The notes beneath the pieces were generated by a model that was given only the letters and a program-made list of their open reading frames with translations, was not told the origin of the DNA and did no database searches. This document shows, piece by piece, positions 16,647-25,914 of a stretch of DNA of 34,623 nucleotides. The position numbers and the translations under genes are program-made. Each line of letters opens with the position of its first letter. The first letter of the stretch is position 1. Origin of the DNA: Bacteroides sp. (GTDB lineage: Bacteria > Bacteroidota > Bacteroidia > Bacteroidales > Bacteroidaceae); the NCBI GenBank assembly GCA_019414725.1, contig DXLM01000032.1:1-34623 (forward strand), read 5' to 3'.

Positions 16647-16654
16647 CAAATATA
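16647..16654 (-). promoter_or_regulatory. -7 box of guaB promoter
   Basis: On the minus strand TATATTTG matches TAnnTTTG, 31 bases before the guaB ATG. No good -33 TTTG is seen at the expected spacing. Confidence 0.5.
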
Positions 16655-16922
16655 CAAATTTTATTCAAATCAGAAAGTAGGATTAACATCTTTTTTTATT
16701 TACAACCATACCCTGATAACTCTGGAACAACGCTTAAAAATAAGAAACAGAATTACATAAAACGCCTTACAATTTATACCAAAGTCCAAGAACCTATCAA
16801 CAGACACAATCCGACAAAACAATAATCCGCAACGCCATACTGTTCTTTTTCGTCTAAGCAGATGACAGAATAAAAAGATTATTTTAGCAACTTATTGTCT
16901 ATATTATTTGCTAGAAGTTGCC

Positions 16923-16930
16923 TATCTTTG
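16923..16930 (+). promoter_or_regulatory. -7 box of acyltransferase promoter
   Basis: TATCTTTG is a full match to TAnnTTTG and lies 45 bases before the ATG at 16976. The -33 element at the standard distance is not obvious; a TTTG at 16907-16910 is closer than usual. Confidence 0.5.
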
Positions 16931-16975
16931 TCCGCTGTTGAATAAAAATCTTTTATAACGCAGTAAAAAATAACT

Positions 16976-18109
16976 ATGAACACGCAAACCACTTATCTTG
17001 CATCGAAGCCTCATTACGAAATTCTTGACGGGCTTCGAGGAGTAGCTGCCATTATGGTCATTATCTTTCATTTATTTGAAACTCACTCACTAGGGAATCA
17101 CTTGATACAAATTATCAATCATGGATACCTTGCTGTTGATTTTTTCTTTATGCTTTCGGGATTTGTAATAGGCTATGCCTATGATGACCGATGGGATAAA
17201 ATGACATTAGGAACATTCTTTAAACGACGCATCATCCGCCTGCACCCTATGGTCATCATGGGAAGCATCGTAGGAGCTGCACTTTTCTATTTCCAGCAAT
17301 CATCTTGCTTTCCACAGATAGAACATACATCAGTAGGGGCATTATTGTTAATTATGTTACTGGGATGTACATTACTTCCACTTCCTTTGAAATGGGATGT
17401 ACGAGGATGGACAGAAATGCATCCATTGAATGGTCCAGCATGGTCGTTGTATTATGAATATATAGCCAATATTCTCTATGCCCTCTTCATACGTCGTTTC
17501 AACAAAATAGCTCTTACTGTTTTAGTCGTTATTGCAGCTTGCTTTACAGTATATCGCAGCCTGACAGCCCCAATGGGTGATATGGTAGGTGGATGGGCAC
17601 TAAACTGGGAACAACAATATGTAGGCTTTGTACGATTAATGTATCCTTTTTTTGGAGGATTGCTCTTATCCCGACTTGGATGGTTGATACGAATTAAGAA
17701 AAGAGCCTTTTGGTATTGTGCTCTGATTATTATCGTCATATTATCAATTCCCCGTCTAGGAGGTGAAGAGCATTATTGGATGAACGGACTCTATGAATCA
17801 TTCTGTATCATCTTCATATTCCCTATAATTGTTTCCATGGGAGCTGGTGGTAAAGTAACAGGCAAATACTCCAGCCGTATTTGCAAATTTTTAGGAGATA
17901 TTTCATACCCCATTTATATCACTCACTACCCTCTGATATATATTTATACCGCCTGGGTATGTAATAACAATGCAACAATCACGGAAGGAATTCCTTATAT
18001 GATACTTGTTTTAGTAGGAGCAATTGCCTTGGCATATGCCTCTCTGAAATTATACGACGAGCCTGTTCGTCGCCGACTTACAGAACGCTTTCTGAAAAGG
18101 ACGAAATAA
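16976..18109 (+). CDS. Acyltransferase 3 family membrane protein (OafA/YrhL-like)
   Basis: The 377-residue integral membrane protein has around ten hydrophobic segments. It shows the family signatures: LDGLRGVAAIMVIIFHLFE near the N-terminus (residues ~17-35, with the conserved His), DFFFMLSGFVIGYAY (~55-69), then RRIIRLHPM, and GDISYPIYITHYPLI near the C-terminus. Members move acyl groups, often acetyl, onto cell-surface sugars. The acceptor is not predictable. It stands alone, divergent from guaB and convergent with recQ, with no glycan-synthesis genes nearby. Confidence 0.92.
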   Translation: MNTQTTYLASKPHYEILDGLRGVAAIMVIIFHLFETHSLGNHLIQIINHGYLAVDFFFMLSGFVIGYAYDDRWDKMTLGTFFKRRIIRLHPMVIMGSIVGAALFYFQQSSCFPQIEHTSVGALLLIMLLGCTLLPLPLKWDVRGWTEMHPLNGPAWSLYYEYIANILYALFIRRFNKIALTVLVVIAACFTVYRSLTAPMGDMVGGWALNWEQQYVGFVRLMYPFFGGLLLSRLGWLIRIKKRAFWYCALIIIVILSIPRLGGEEHYWMNGLYESFCIIFIFPIIVSMGAGGKVTGKYSSRICKFLGDISYPIYITHYPLIYIYTAWVCNNNATITEGIPYMILVLVGAIALAYASLKLYDEPVRRRLTERFLKRTK

Positions 18110-18110
18110 A

Positions 18111-18158
18111 AATAACGAACCGTGGCAGTAAACTTACTGATTGCTTACTGCCACGGTT
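18111..18158 (-). terminator. Terminator between recQ and the acyltransferase gene
   Basis: A perfect 14-bp stem (AACCGTGGCAGTAA at 18118-18131; TTACTGCCACGGTT at 18145-18158) has a 13-base loop. Read leftward it is followed by CGTTATTTTTATTT, so it best fits as the recQ terminator. It may also stop rightward transcription from the acyltransferase gene. Confidence 0.85.
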
Positions 18159-18178
18159 AAAATTAAAATGAGCTACTA

Positions 18179-20362
18179 TTAATTTGCCATTTCCGAGATA
18201 AATTTGATACGAACCAGACGAATTTCTTCTTCGGTATAATCAGCTCCTAATTCATCCATCGCGTCATCTATCTTATCTGTTGTCGACTCTTTGAAGTAAT
18301 CATAAATATCAAGCATATGATCTTCATCCATGACATCATTCAAGAAGTAGTCGATATTCAATTTTGTTCCTGAATAGACAATAGCTTCTATTTCATCAAG
18401 CAATTCATTAAACTCAATACCTTTTGCTACTGCTATATCATCTAAAGCAACCTTACGGTCAATACTCTGAATAATCGAAACTTTCAGTTTTGATTTATTA
18501 GCAACAGTACGAACACGCAAGTCTTCCGGACGATCTATCTCATTTTCTTCGCAATGCTTTTTAATCAACTCGCAGAATTCCTGTCCATAACGTTTAGCTT
18601 TTCCCGCACCTACACCCGGAATGATCTGCAATTCTTCTAATGTTACCGGATATATAGTAGCCATAGCCTCCAATGAAGGATCCTGGAAAATTACATAAGG
18701 AGGAACGTCGAGCTTTTTCGACATTTTCTTACGCAAATCTTTCAACATAGAAAATAGAACCGGATCAACAGCACATGAAGCACCACTTCTCATCGGAACT
18801 TCTTCTACATCTTCATCATCAAAATCAGCATCTTCTACGATCTTAAATGATTTCGGCTTTTTCAAGAACTTATGGCCTTCTGGAGTAACTTTCAGTAAAC
18901 CATAATTTTCAACGTCTTTACTCAAATAACCAGCTATTAAAGCCTGACGAATGACAGCATTCCAAAGACGTTCATCCTCACCCATACCAGAGCCGAAGAC
19001 TTCCAGATCTTCATGTTTATGCGCCAATACTTCCGACGTTTCCTTTCCTAAAAGGATGTCAACTATATAATCTTGTTTAAAGTTTTCTTTTACTGCAATG
19101 ATTGTTTCAATCACTGCACACAACGAATCCTGAGCCTCCACTTGTTTTTTCGGATTTAAACAGTTATCACAATTACCACAATTATCTTCAGTATATTCTT
19201 CTCCGAAATAATGCAATAAAATCTTTCTACGACATAATGACGACTCAGCATATGCAGCTGTTTCCAACAACAATTGCTTTCCAATTTCTTGTTCTGAAAT
19301 AGGTTTACCTTGCATAAATTTTTCCAACTTTTGCAAGTCCTTATTCGAATAGAAAGTGATACACATACCCTCTCCACCGTCACGTCCTGCACGTCCTGTT
19401 TCCTGATAATATCCCTCTAAGCTTTTCGGAATATCATAATGGATAACGAAACGTACATCTGGCTTATCGATTCCCATACCAAAAGCGATTGTTGCGACAA
19501 TCACTTCAATATCCTCTTTCAGAAAAGCATCTTGATTGGCATTACGAGTAGCCGAATCCATACCTGCATGATACGGACGAGCCTTAATACCATTAGCCTG
19601 AAGGATTTCTGCCAACTCTTCCACCTTCTTACGACTCAGACAATAAATAATGCCTGATTTTTCCGGGTTCTGTTTAATAAAGCGAATAATATCCTTATCC
19701 ACATTATTTGTCTTAGGACGTACTTCGTAATACAGGTTAGGACGATTAAATGAAGATTTAAACTCCGTCGCACCTACCATTCCCAAGTTCTTCTGAATAT
19801 CCATCTTCACTTTAGGAGTAGCCGTCGCCGTCAAAGCAATAACCGGTGCTTTACCGATTTCATTGATAATAGGACGGATGCGACGATATTCCGGACGGAA
19901 GTCATGTCCCCATTCAGAGATACAATGTGCTTCGTCAATAGCATAAAAAGAGATCTTCACATGTTTCAGAAAATCTACATTTTCTTCTTTTGTCAGCGAT
20001 TCGGGAGCAACATATAATAATTTTGTTTTCCCAGCCAGAATATCAGACTTTACCTGATCTATCGCCGATTTTGTAAGCGATGAGTTAATGAAATGCGCCA
20101 CTCCATCTTCTTCGCTGAAGTTTCGCATAGCATCAACCTGATTTTTCATAAGAGCAATGAGCGGAGATATAACTATAGCCGTCCCTTCCATTAACAAAGA
20201 AGGTAACTGATAACACAACGACTTACCACCACCGGTAGGCATTAAAACAAAAGTATCCTTCCCGGCTAGTAAGTTGCTAATTATAGCTTCTTGATTTCCT
20301 TTAAATGTATCGAAACCAAAATACTTCTTCAACTGTTCCGCTAAATTAATCTTTTCCGCCAT
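18179..20362 (-). CDS. recQ: ATP-dependent DNA helicase RecQ
   Basis: RecQ is a 3'-5' DNA helicase used in recombination and fork repair. The 727-residue protein carries helicase motifs TGGGKS (43-48), DEAH (143-146), ALTATA (176-181) and QETGRAGRDG (320-329). The zinc-binding RecQ-C domain has Cys377, Cys395, Cys398 and Cys401. A winged-helix RQC region follows, then an HRDC domain (about 540-620, FSMLKDLRKKMSKKLDVPPYVIF). After HRDC there is an acidic helical extension of about 100 residues that E. coli RecQ (~610 residues) lacks. The neighbour clpX is 150 bases upstream and probably separately transcribed. Confidence 0.96.
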   Translation of the reverse strand: MAEKINLAEQLKKYFGFDTFKGNQEAIISNLLAGKDTFVLMPTGGGKSLCYQLPSLLMEGTAIVISPLIALMKNQVDAMRNFSEEDGVAHFINSSLTKSAIDQVKSDILAGKTKLLYVAPESLTKEENVDFLKHVKISFYAIDEAHCISEWGHDFRPEYRRIRPIINEIGKAPVIALTATATPKVKMDIQKNLGMVGATEFKSSFNRPNLYYEVRPKTNNVDKDIIRFIKQNPEKSGIIYCLSRKKVEELAEILQANGIKARPYHAGMDSATRNANQDAFLKEDIEVIVATIAFGMGIDKPDVRFVIHYDIPKSLEGYYQETGRAGRDGGEGMCITFYSNKDLQKLEKFMQGKPISEQEIGKQLLLETAAYAESSLCRRKILLHYFGEEYTEDNCGNCDNCLNPKKQVEAQDSLCAVIETIIAVKENFKQDYIVDILLGKETSEVLAHKHEDLEVFGSGMGEDERLWNAVIRQALIAGYLSKDVENYGLLKVTPEGHKFLKKPKSFKIVEDADFDDEDVEEVPMRSGASCAVDPVLFSMLKDLRKKMSKKLDVPPYVIFQDPSLEAMATIYPVTLEELQIIPGVGAGKAKRYGQEFCELIKKHCEENEIDRPEDLRVRTVANKSKLKVSIIQSIDRKVALDDIAVAKGIEFNELLDEIEAIVYSGTKLNIDYFLNDVMDEDHMLDIYDYFKESTTDKIDDAMDELGADYTEEEIRLVRIKFISEMAN

Positions 20363-20512
20363 TGTCCTTTTATTTTAGTGATTTTCTAATTCTTCAAGAG
20401 TAAATCCCGCTTTACGTATGTAACAAAGTTATAAACAACTTTTGATATTATACAAATAAAAAAGAAATTATTTTAATGAAGAACTTTATTTTCTCATCAC
20501 TTACCAAAATTT

Positions 20513-21757
20513 TCAGGCCATTTGCAAACGAGACAAATTAGCTTTATTCATTTGTTCTTTCGCATAATCCAATGTTATGACAAATGTTTCTACCTTATGC
20601 GATGGAACTTCAAACATTGCATCCATAACAATTGTTTCTACTATCGATCTTAAACCGCGAGCTCCCAATTTATATTCGACAGCTTTATCTACAATATAAT
20701 CAAAGACCTCTGGCTGAAACTCTAGCTTCACGCCGTCCATCTCAAACAATTTGATATATTGTTTAATAATAGAATTCTTCGGTTCTGTCAGAATATTACG
20801 CAATGCCGTACGGTCCAGCGGATTCAAGTAAGTCAGAATAGGCAAACGTCCAATGATTTCAGGAATCAGTCCAAAAGACTTCAAATCCTGCGGAGCAATA
20901 TATTGCATAAGATTTGCACGGTCTATTTTCACCTTCTCTTTTGCAGCTCCATATCCTACAACATTCGTATTCAAACGTTGGGCTATTTTACGCTCAATGC
21001 CATCGAAAGCACCTCCACAAATAAATAAAATATTTTTTGTATTGACAGGAATCAGTTTCTGTTCTGGATGCTTACGGCCTCCCTGAGGAGGAACATTTAC
21101 GATAGAGCCCTCAAGAAGTTTCAACAAACCTTGCTGCACTCCTTCTCCACTTACATCACGAGTAATAGATGGATTATCTCCTTTACGGGCTATTTTATCT
21201 ATCTCATCGATAAATACTATACCGCGCTCAGCTTCCTCAACATTATAATCGGCAACCTGCAACAGACGTGTCAAAATACTTTCTATATCTTCACCTACAT
21301 AGCCGGCTTCAGTCAACACTGTAGCATCAACTATGGTAAAAGGAACATGCAATAACTTTGCAATAGTACGAGCCAATAATGTTTTTCCCGTACCTGTACT
21401 TCCCACCATAATGATGTTAGATTTTTCGATTTCCACATCATCTTTCGACGAAGGTTGCAACAAACGTTTATAATGATTGTAAACAGCAACAGAGAGGTAA
21501 CGTTTAGCATCATCCTGACCGATAACATACTGGTCAAGAAAATCTTTAATATCTTTGGGTTTAGGAAGTTCTGCCAGATTAAGGTCTGTACTATTTCCTT
21601 TCTGACGCATAGCTTCCTGTACAATCTCATGAGCCTGTTCCGAACAACTGTCACAGATACATCCATTAACACCTGTTATCAAGAAACCGACTTCATCTTC
21701 CGTACGTCCACAAAAGCTACAGCGCCGTTTATTCTTTTTAGTTGATTTATCTTCCAA
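20513..21757 (-). CDS. clpX: ClpX, ATPase subunit of ClpXP protease
   Basis: ClpX is the hexameric AAA+ unfoldase that feeds substrates to ClpP. The 414-residue protein has the N-terminal zinc-binding domain (Cys13, Cys16, Cys35, Cys38), Walker A GSTGTGKT (119-126), Walker B IVFIDEIDK, and the sensor/pore region GGAFDGIERKIAQRL. It starts 25 bases after the clpP stop, in the usual clpP-clpX order, so the pair is very likely one operon. Confidence 0.98.
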   Translation of the reverse strand: MEDKSTKKNKRRCSFCGRTEDEVGFLITGVNGCICDSCSEQAHEIVQEAMRQKGNSTDLNLAELPKPKDIKDFLDQYVIGQDDAKRYLSVAVYNHYKRLLQPSSKDDVEIEKSNIIMVGSTGTGKTLLARTIAKLLHVPFTIVDATVLTEAGYVGEDIESILTRLLQVADYNVEEAERGIVFIDEIDKIARKGDNPSITRDVSGEGVQQGLLKLLEGSIVNVPPQGGRKHPEQKLIPVNTKNILFICGGAFDGIERKIAQRLNTNVVGYGAAKEKVKIDRANLMQYIAPQDLKSFGLIPEIIGRLPILTYLNPLDRTALRNILTEPKNSIIKQYIKLFEMDGVKLEFQPEVFDYIVDKAVEYKLGARGLRSIVETIVMDAMFEVPSHKVETFVITLDYAKEQMNKANLSRLQMA

Positions 21758-21782
21758 AGTTATATCGTTTTAAATTAAAAAC

Positions 21783-22454
21783 TTATAATGCAGGCTTACG
21801 AGAAAGTACCTCATCAATCATACCATACTCTTTTGCTTCTTGAGCCGTCATCCAATAATCACGGTCAGAGTCGGCCCATACCTTGTCAAATTCTGTATGA
21901 GAGTGATCTGAGATAATAGTATAAAGCTCTTTCTTTAACTTTTGGATTTCACGAGCTGTAATTTCAATATCAGAAGCCTGTCCTTGTGCTCCTCCCATCG
22001 GCTGATGGATCATTACACGTGAATGAGTCAACGCAGAACGCTTTCCTTCTGCTCCTGCAACCAATAACACAGCTGCCATTGAAGCAGCCATACCCGTACA
22101 AATAGTAGCGACATCGCTAGATATAAACTGCATCGTATCATAAATGCCCAGTCCTGCATAAACAGAACCACCAGGAGAATTTATATAAATAGAGATATCT
22201 TTTCCAGAGTCAACAGAATCCAGATACAAGAGCTGAGCTTGCAATGTATTGGCTGTATAATCATCAATCTGAGTACCGAGAAATATAATACGGTCCATCA
22301 TAAGACGAGAAAAGACATCAAGCTGTGTCACATTCAATTGACGTTCTTCCAAGATATAAGGATTGAGATATCCAGCTTGTGACTTAATAACATCATCAAG
22401 CACCATACTGCTCATGCCCAAATGCTTGGTAGCATATTTTCTAAAATCGTCCAT
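21783..22454 (-). CDS. clpP: ClpP protease proteolytic subunit
   Basis: ClpP is the serine protease chamber of ClpXP. The 223-residue protein shows the triad: Ser125 in GMAASMAA, His150 in SRVMIHQPMGG, and Asp199 in SDRDYWMTAQEA. The glycine-rich oxyanion strand INSPGGSV is at 91-98. It has a longer N-terminal segment (~30 residues before the usual start of homology) than E. coli ClpP, perhaps a propeptide. A -7-like box is at 22529-22536. tig is upstream with a 172-base gap. Confidence 0.98.
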   Translation of the reverse strand: MDDFRKYATKHLGMSSMVLDDVIKSQAGYLNPYILEERQLNVTQLDVFSRLMMDRIIFLGTQIDDYTANTLQAQLLYLDSVDSGKDISIYINSPGGSVYAGLGIYDTMQFISSDVATICTGMAASMAAVLLVAGAEGKRSALTHSRVMIHQPMGGAQGQASDIEITAREIQKLKKELYTIISDHSHTEFDKVWADSDRDYWMTAQEAKEYGMIDEVLSRKPAL

Positions 22455-22528
22455 TAGTCTAATCTATTAATTGTGAATAATAAAAAGAACAAAAGAGAAG
22501 CTTTTGATGGCTTCTTCCCACAATAGAA

Positions 22529-22536
22529 CAAAAGTA
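22529..22536 (-). promoter_or_regulatory. -7 box of clpP-clpX promoter
   Basis: On the minus strand TACTTTTG matches TAnnTTTG, about 75 bases before the clpP ATG. The leader between contains a short hairpin (AGAAGC/GCTTCT, 22496-22515). No standard -33 box is clear. clpPX may also be read from the tig promoter. Confidence 0.4.
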
Positions 22537-22626
22537 CAAAAACCGCTGTTCAATCGGGCGAAAGCCAGACCAAAAGCCCCTCTTTTAGCAAGTTTTAGCA
22601 ATTCGCCTTAGCTTACTGCAGGGAAA

Positions 22627-23973
22627 TTACTGAAACATTTTATTGAATTCTTCTGCTGAAACAGCTTTATGATTCAATGTAACCTGACCTTTCAGTATTT
22701 CTGACAATTTAGCTTCAACAACACGGTTGACTAATGCTTCTACACTTTCACGTTTCTTCAACATTTCCTTAGAATAGTTTTCCAACAATTCATCAGGTAC
22801 ATTAATCATACCATACTGAGCAAACTGAGCACGAGTAGCTTCCTTAGCCATATTAGTAATGTCAGCTTGTTCTACCTTGATGTTGTTTGCAGCAACCAAT
22901 TTCTCTTTAATCAGGTGCCATGTCAGCTCTTCAAGGCTCTTTTCATAATGTTCTGCAACGAACTCTTCACCTTTTTCCTTGTTGTTTTCCAACATGATGC
23001 GCTTCATCAGTTCGTCTGCAAATTCCAGTTTACCAATCTTATTTACAACATAGTTGCGAACGTCGATCAAGAACTTATAGTCGCTATCAGCTTCGAACTG
23101 CTTAGCAATTGTTTCTTTAATCTGTGCACGGAATTCTTCTTCGCTGTGAGCTTTTCCTTCACCCAAAACCTGATCGAACAATTCCTGATTCAAGTCACCC
23201 GGAATCATACGAGTGATTTCTTCAATCTGGAAGCTGAAGTTACCTTTATAGTTAGCAACTTCTTCTTTCTTAATCTTCAGCAAAGAAGCTAATTCAGCTT
23301 CGTTATTATCGAATGCAGTTGCAGGATTGAATACCAATACTGTATTTGTCTTAGCACCGTTGAAGATAGCTTTCTGATCGTCATTCTTCATATAAGTAGG
23401 CATCATTACAGCACCTTCTACCTGAAGACCACCTTCTTTTGTGTTGCCATTTTCATCCAGCTCAGCCAACAAACCTTTCAGCATATCATTTTCCTGATAT
23501 TCCTCAACTTTATCATATTTTGCAGTACGCTGAGTGTACATCTTAACCTGCTGATCTACCATTTCATCAGTTACATTGATATCGTAGTAATCAACAGTAT
23601 CATTGTTAGACAATTCAACATTGAATTCAGGAGCCAAAGCAATATCAAATGAGAATTCAAAGTTTTCATCTGCCTCAAAATTCACATTATTTTCTTTTGG
23701 CAGAGGAGTACCCAGCATATTCACATTATTTTCACGAATATATTCGCCAACTTTTTCCTGCATCAGCTTATCAACTTCTTCTACCAATACAGAAGCACCA
23801 TACTGCTTCTTAATCAAAGCCATAGGAACCATTCCTTTACGGAATCCGGGCATATTAACTCTCTGACGAAGAGTTTTCAACGATTTTTCTACTTTTTCCT
23901 GATAGTCAGCCTTTTCAATCTGAACAGTAAGCACTGCGCTTACCTTGTCTACGTTTTGCAATGAAATATTCAT
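22627..23973 (-). CDS. tig: Trigger factor with degenerate PPIase domain
   Basis: Trigger factor binds the ribosome exit tunnel and shields nascent chains. The 448-residue protein has the N-terminal ribosome-binding domain with signature GFRKGMVP (43-50; usually GFRxGKxP). The C-terminal helical chaperone domain is about residues 265-448. The central FKBP-like domain (about 150-255) keeps the length and the closing beta strand (GNFSFQIEEITRM). It lacks the usual FKBP active-site pattern, such as the D-F-x-G opening and the MIPGFE loop, so isomerase activity is doubtful. It precedes clpP and clpX, a common order that joins folding and degradation. Confidence 0.94.
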   Translation of the reverse strand: MNISLQNVDKVSAVLTVQIEKADYQEKVEKSLKTLRQRVNMPGFRKGMVPMALIKKQYGASVLVEEVDKLMQEKVGEYIRENNVNMLGTPLPKENNVNFEADENFEFSFDIALAPEFNVELSNNDTVDYYDINVTDEMVDQQVKMYTQRTAKYDKVEEYQENDMLKGLLAELDENGNTKEGGLQVEGAVMMPTYMKNDDQKAIFNGAKTNTVLVFNPATAFDNNEAELASLLKIKKEEVANYKGNFSFQIEEITRMIPGDLNQELFDQVLGEGKAHSEEEFRAQIKETIAKQFEADSDYKFLIDVRNYVVNKIGKLEFADELMKRIMLENNKEKGEEFVAEHYEKSLEELTWHLIKEKLVAANNIKVEQADITNMAKEATRAQFAQYGMINVPDELLENYSKEMLKKRESVEALVNRVVEAKLSEILKGQVTLNHKAVSAEEFNKMFQ

Positions 23974-24026
23974 TTCCGACTTATTTATTTAATTATTACT
24001 ATATTCCAGTTTATTCAAAGAGGTTG

Positions 24027-24058
24027 CAAAAATAGTGTTTAATCTTGCAATAACCAAA
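24027..24058 (-). promoter_or_regulatory. tig promoter (TTTG-N20-TATTTTTG)
   Basis: On the minus strand TTTG (24055-24058) is followed after exactly 20 bp by TATTTTTG (24027-24034), a full consensus match, 54 bases before the tig ATG. No other feature is seen in the 203-base gap between tig and lptB. Confidence 0.72.
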
Positions 24059-24176
24059 ATGTCTAAGTAAAATTTATAAAAAACGCAAGTAAGCTTTTGT
24101 GATTTCATTTATATATACATACCAAAGAAGCCAGTTCTAAAAAAAGCTTCCTGCTGTATACCATTCACACTATCAC

Positions 24177-25001
24177 TTATTCACGTATTTCTCTATTAAG
24201 TTGAAAATCTTTCCTGCGTAACACAAAACTGTTACTTAGATACTTTTCTCTTACAATCTTGTTTTCAGCAAGTTCTTCAGGTGTACCCTGGAAAAGTATT
24301 TTTCCTTCAAACAACAAATAGGCACGGTCTGTGATACTTAGTGTTTCCTGCACATTGTGGTCAGTAATCAATATACCAATATTTTTATCTTTCAGCTTCC
24401 ATACAATATGCTGAATATCTTCGACCGCAATAGGGTCTACACCGGCAAACGGTTCGTCAAGCATAATAAACTTCGGGTCGATAGCCAGACAACGTGCAAT
24501 TTCTGTACGGCGGCGTTCACCTCCCGACAATTGGTCACCTAAGTTTTTACGTACCTTCTGCAAACGGAATTCAGCAATCAAGCTTTCCAGTTTTTCTTTT
24601 TGATATTCCTTCGAAGTCTTTGTAAGCTCCAGAACCGAAGCAATGTTATCTTCCACACTCATTTTACGGAAAACAGAAGCCTCCTGTGCCAAATATCCGA
24701 TACCATTCTGGGCACGCTTATATACGGGATAATCAGTAATATCCTGATTATTCAGATAGATATGTCCCTCATTAGGAACAATCAATCCTGTAGTCATATA
24801 AAAAGAAGTTGTCTTACCAGCACCATTCGGTCCCAGCAGTCCGACAATTTCCCCCTGTTTCACATTAATGGAAACATGGCTTACGACTGTACGCTTACCA
24901 TATTTTTTGACCAGATTCTCAGTACGAAGTACCATACGTCCATCCGATGGAAGTTCAAATGTTTCTTCAGCAATATACTGTTGGTTTTCCTGCTCTGCCA
25001 T
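24177..25001 (-). CDS. lptB: LPS export ABC transporter ATP-binding protein LptB
   Basis: LptB powers LPS extraction from the inner membrane with LptF/LptG. The 274-residue protein has Walker A GPNGAGKT (57-64), the signature LSGGE (158-162), Walker B IMLDEP (179-184) and the H-loop ITDHNV. The family-specific stretches GYLAQEASVFRKMSVEDNI and DEPFAGVDPIAVEDIQ separate LptB from other ABC ATPases. It has an N-terminal extension of about 20 residues and a short C-terminal tail compared with E. coli LptB (241 residues). It is divergent from mlaE; lptF/lptG are not in this window. Confidence 0.95.
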   Translation of the reverse strand: MAEQENQQYIAEETFELPSDGRMVLRTENLVKKYGKRTVVSHVSINVKQGEIVGLLGPNGAGKTTSFYMTTGLIVPNEGHIYLNNQDITDYPVYKRAQNGIGYLAQEASVFRKMSVEDNIASVLELTKTSKEYQKEKLESLIAEFRLQKVRKNLGDQLSGGERRRTEIARCLAIDPKFIMLDEPFAGVDPIAVEDIQHIVWKLKDKNIGILITDHNVQETLSITDRAYLLFEGKILFQGTPEELAENKIVREKYLSNSFVLRRKDFQLNREIRE

Positions 25002-25055
25002 AAAGTTGTTTAATAAAGATTTAAGAATGAAGGATCAATCCTTTCATTACCGCAG

Positions 25056-25063
25056 CAAAAGTA
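25056..25063 (-). promoter_or_regulatory. -7 box of lptB promoter
   Basis: On the minus strand TACTTTTG matches TAnnTTTG, 55 bases before the lptB ATG. No clear -33 box is visible. Confidence 0.45.
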
Positions 25064-25137
25064 GTAAAAATCTTGGGTTCTGTGGTAATTCCTCCCATTT
25101 TCATCTCTGCTTTTATTATAATATAGCTAAAAAACAG

Positions 25138-25145
25138 TACTTTTG
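25138..25145 (+). promoter_or_regulatory. -7 box of mlaE-mlaF promoter
   Basis: TACTTTTG matches TAnnTTTG, 27 bases before the mlaE ATG. It is the mirror-image twin of the lptB -7 box about 75 bp away. No good -33 box is seen at the expected spacing. Confidence 0.5.
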
Positions 25146-25171
25146 CACAAAATTAGACTCAAATAACAAAT

Positions 25172-25912
25172 ATGGTAAGACCAATTACTACTTTGGGTAA
25201 ATACCTCATGCTAATGGGAAGAGTATTTGCCCGCCCGGAACGTTTCCGAATGTACCTCAAACAATATCGTAATGAAATGGCACAGTTAGGTATCAACTCA
25301 ATTGGTATCGTATTGCTGATTTCGTTTTTCATCGGTGCTGTTATCTGCATACAAATTAAGCTAAACATCGAAAGTCCATGGATGCCACGTTTTGTTGTAG
25401 GATATACTACCCGTGAAATCTTGTTGCTAGAGTTCTCTTCTTCCATCATGTGTCTTATTCTGGCAGGTAAAGTTGGTTCAAACATAGCCTCGGAAATAGG
25501 AACCATGCGCGTCACTCAGCAAATTGATGCGCTCGATATTATGGGAGTGAATTCGGCATCATATCTGATCCTTCCCAAAATTCTAGGACTTATGACAATG
25601 ATTCCGTTGCTCGTAACTTTTAGTATTTTTGCCGGAGTGATTGGAGCCTTCTGTACAGCGTGGTTTGCAGGTATCACTAATGCTACCGATTTGGAATATG
25701 GCTTCCAATATAGTTTCGTAGAATGGTACGTATGGTGCAGTTTTATCAAATCACTTGTTTTCGCCTTCATAATAGCCAGCGTATCAGCTTACTTCGGATA
25801 CACTGTAGAAGGAGGATCTATCGCAGTAGGAAAGGCTAGTACCGATTCTGTCGTATGCAGTAGTGTACTGATCCTGTTCTCCGATTTAATACTTACCCAA
25901 TTACTTAGCTAA
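25172..25912 (+). CDS. mlaE: MlaE-type ABC transporter permease
   Basis: MlaE is the membrane subunit of an MCE-family lipid transporter that moves phospholipids between inner and outer membrane. The 246-residue protein has an amphipathic N-terminus and about five membrane segments. The family signatures are present: GINSIGIVLLISFFIGAVICIQ, the coupling region EIGTMRVTQQIDALDIMGVNS (about residues 109-129), and a C-terminal SAYFGYTVEGGSIAVGKAST. It is followed 2 bases later by the ATPase gene. The MCE substrate-binding subunit (MlaD) is not in this two-gene operon. Confidence 0.94.
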   Translation: MVRPITTLGKYLMLMGRVFARPERFRMYLKQYRNEMAQLGINSIGIVLLISFFIGAVICIQIKLNIESPWMPRFVVGYTTREILLLEFSSSIMCLILAGKVGSNIASEIGTMRVTQQIDALDIMGVNSASYLILPKILGLMTMIPLLVTFSIFAGVIGAFCTAWFAGITNATDLEYGFQYSFVEWYVWCSFIKSLVFAFIIASVSAYFGYTVEGGSIAVGKASTDSVVCSSVLILFSDLILTQLLS

Positions 25913-25914
25913 CA

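Larger units (their letters stand above)
16617..16975. other. Intergenic region between divergent guaB and acyltransferase genes
   Basis: These 359 bases hold the guaB promoter near the left end and the acyltransferase promoter near the right end. The middle is AT-rich. It has one short open frame (16640-16825, rightward) with no ribosome site, no recognisable motif and a composition that looks like noise. I see no tRNA, riboswitch or strong hairpin. Confidence 0.6.

Noticed and set aside
16640..16825. A 61-codon open frame in the guaB/acyltransferase gap
   Set aside because: It starts inside the likely guaB promoter, has no ribosome site and its composition is that of random AT-rich sequence.
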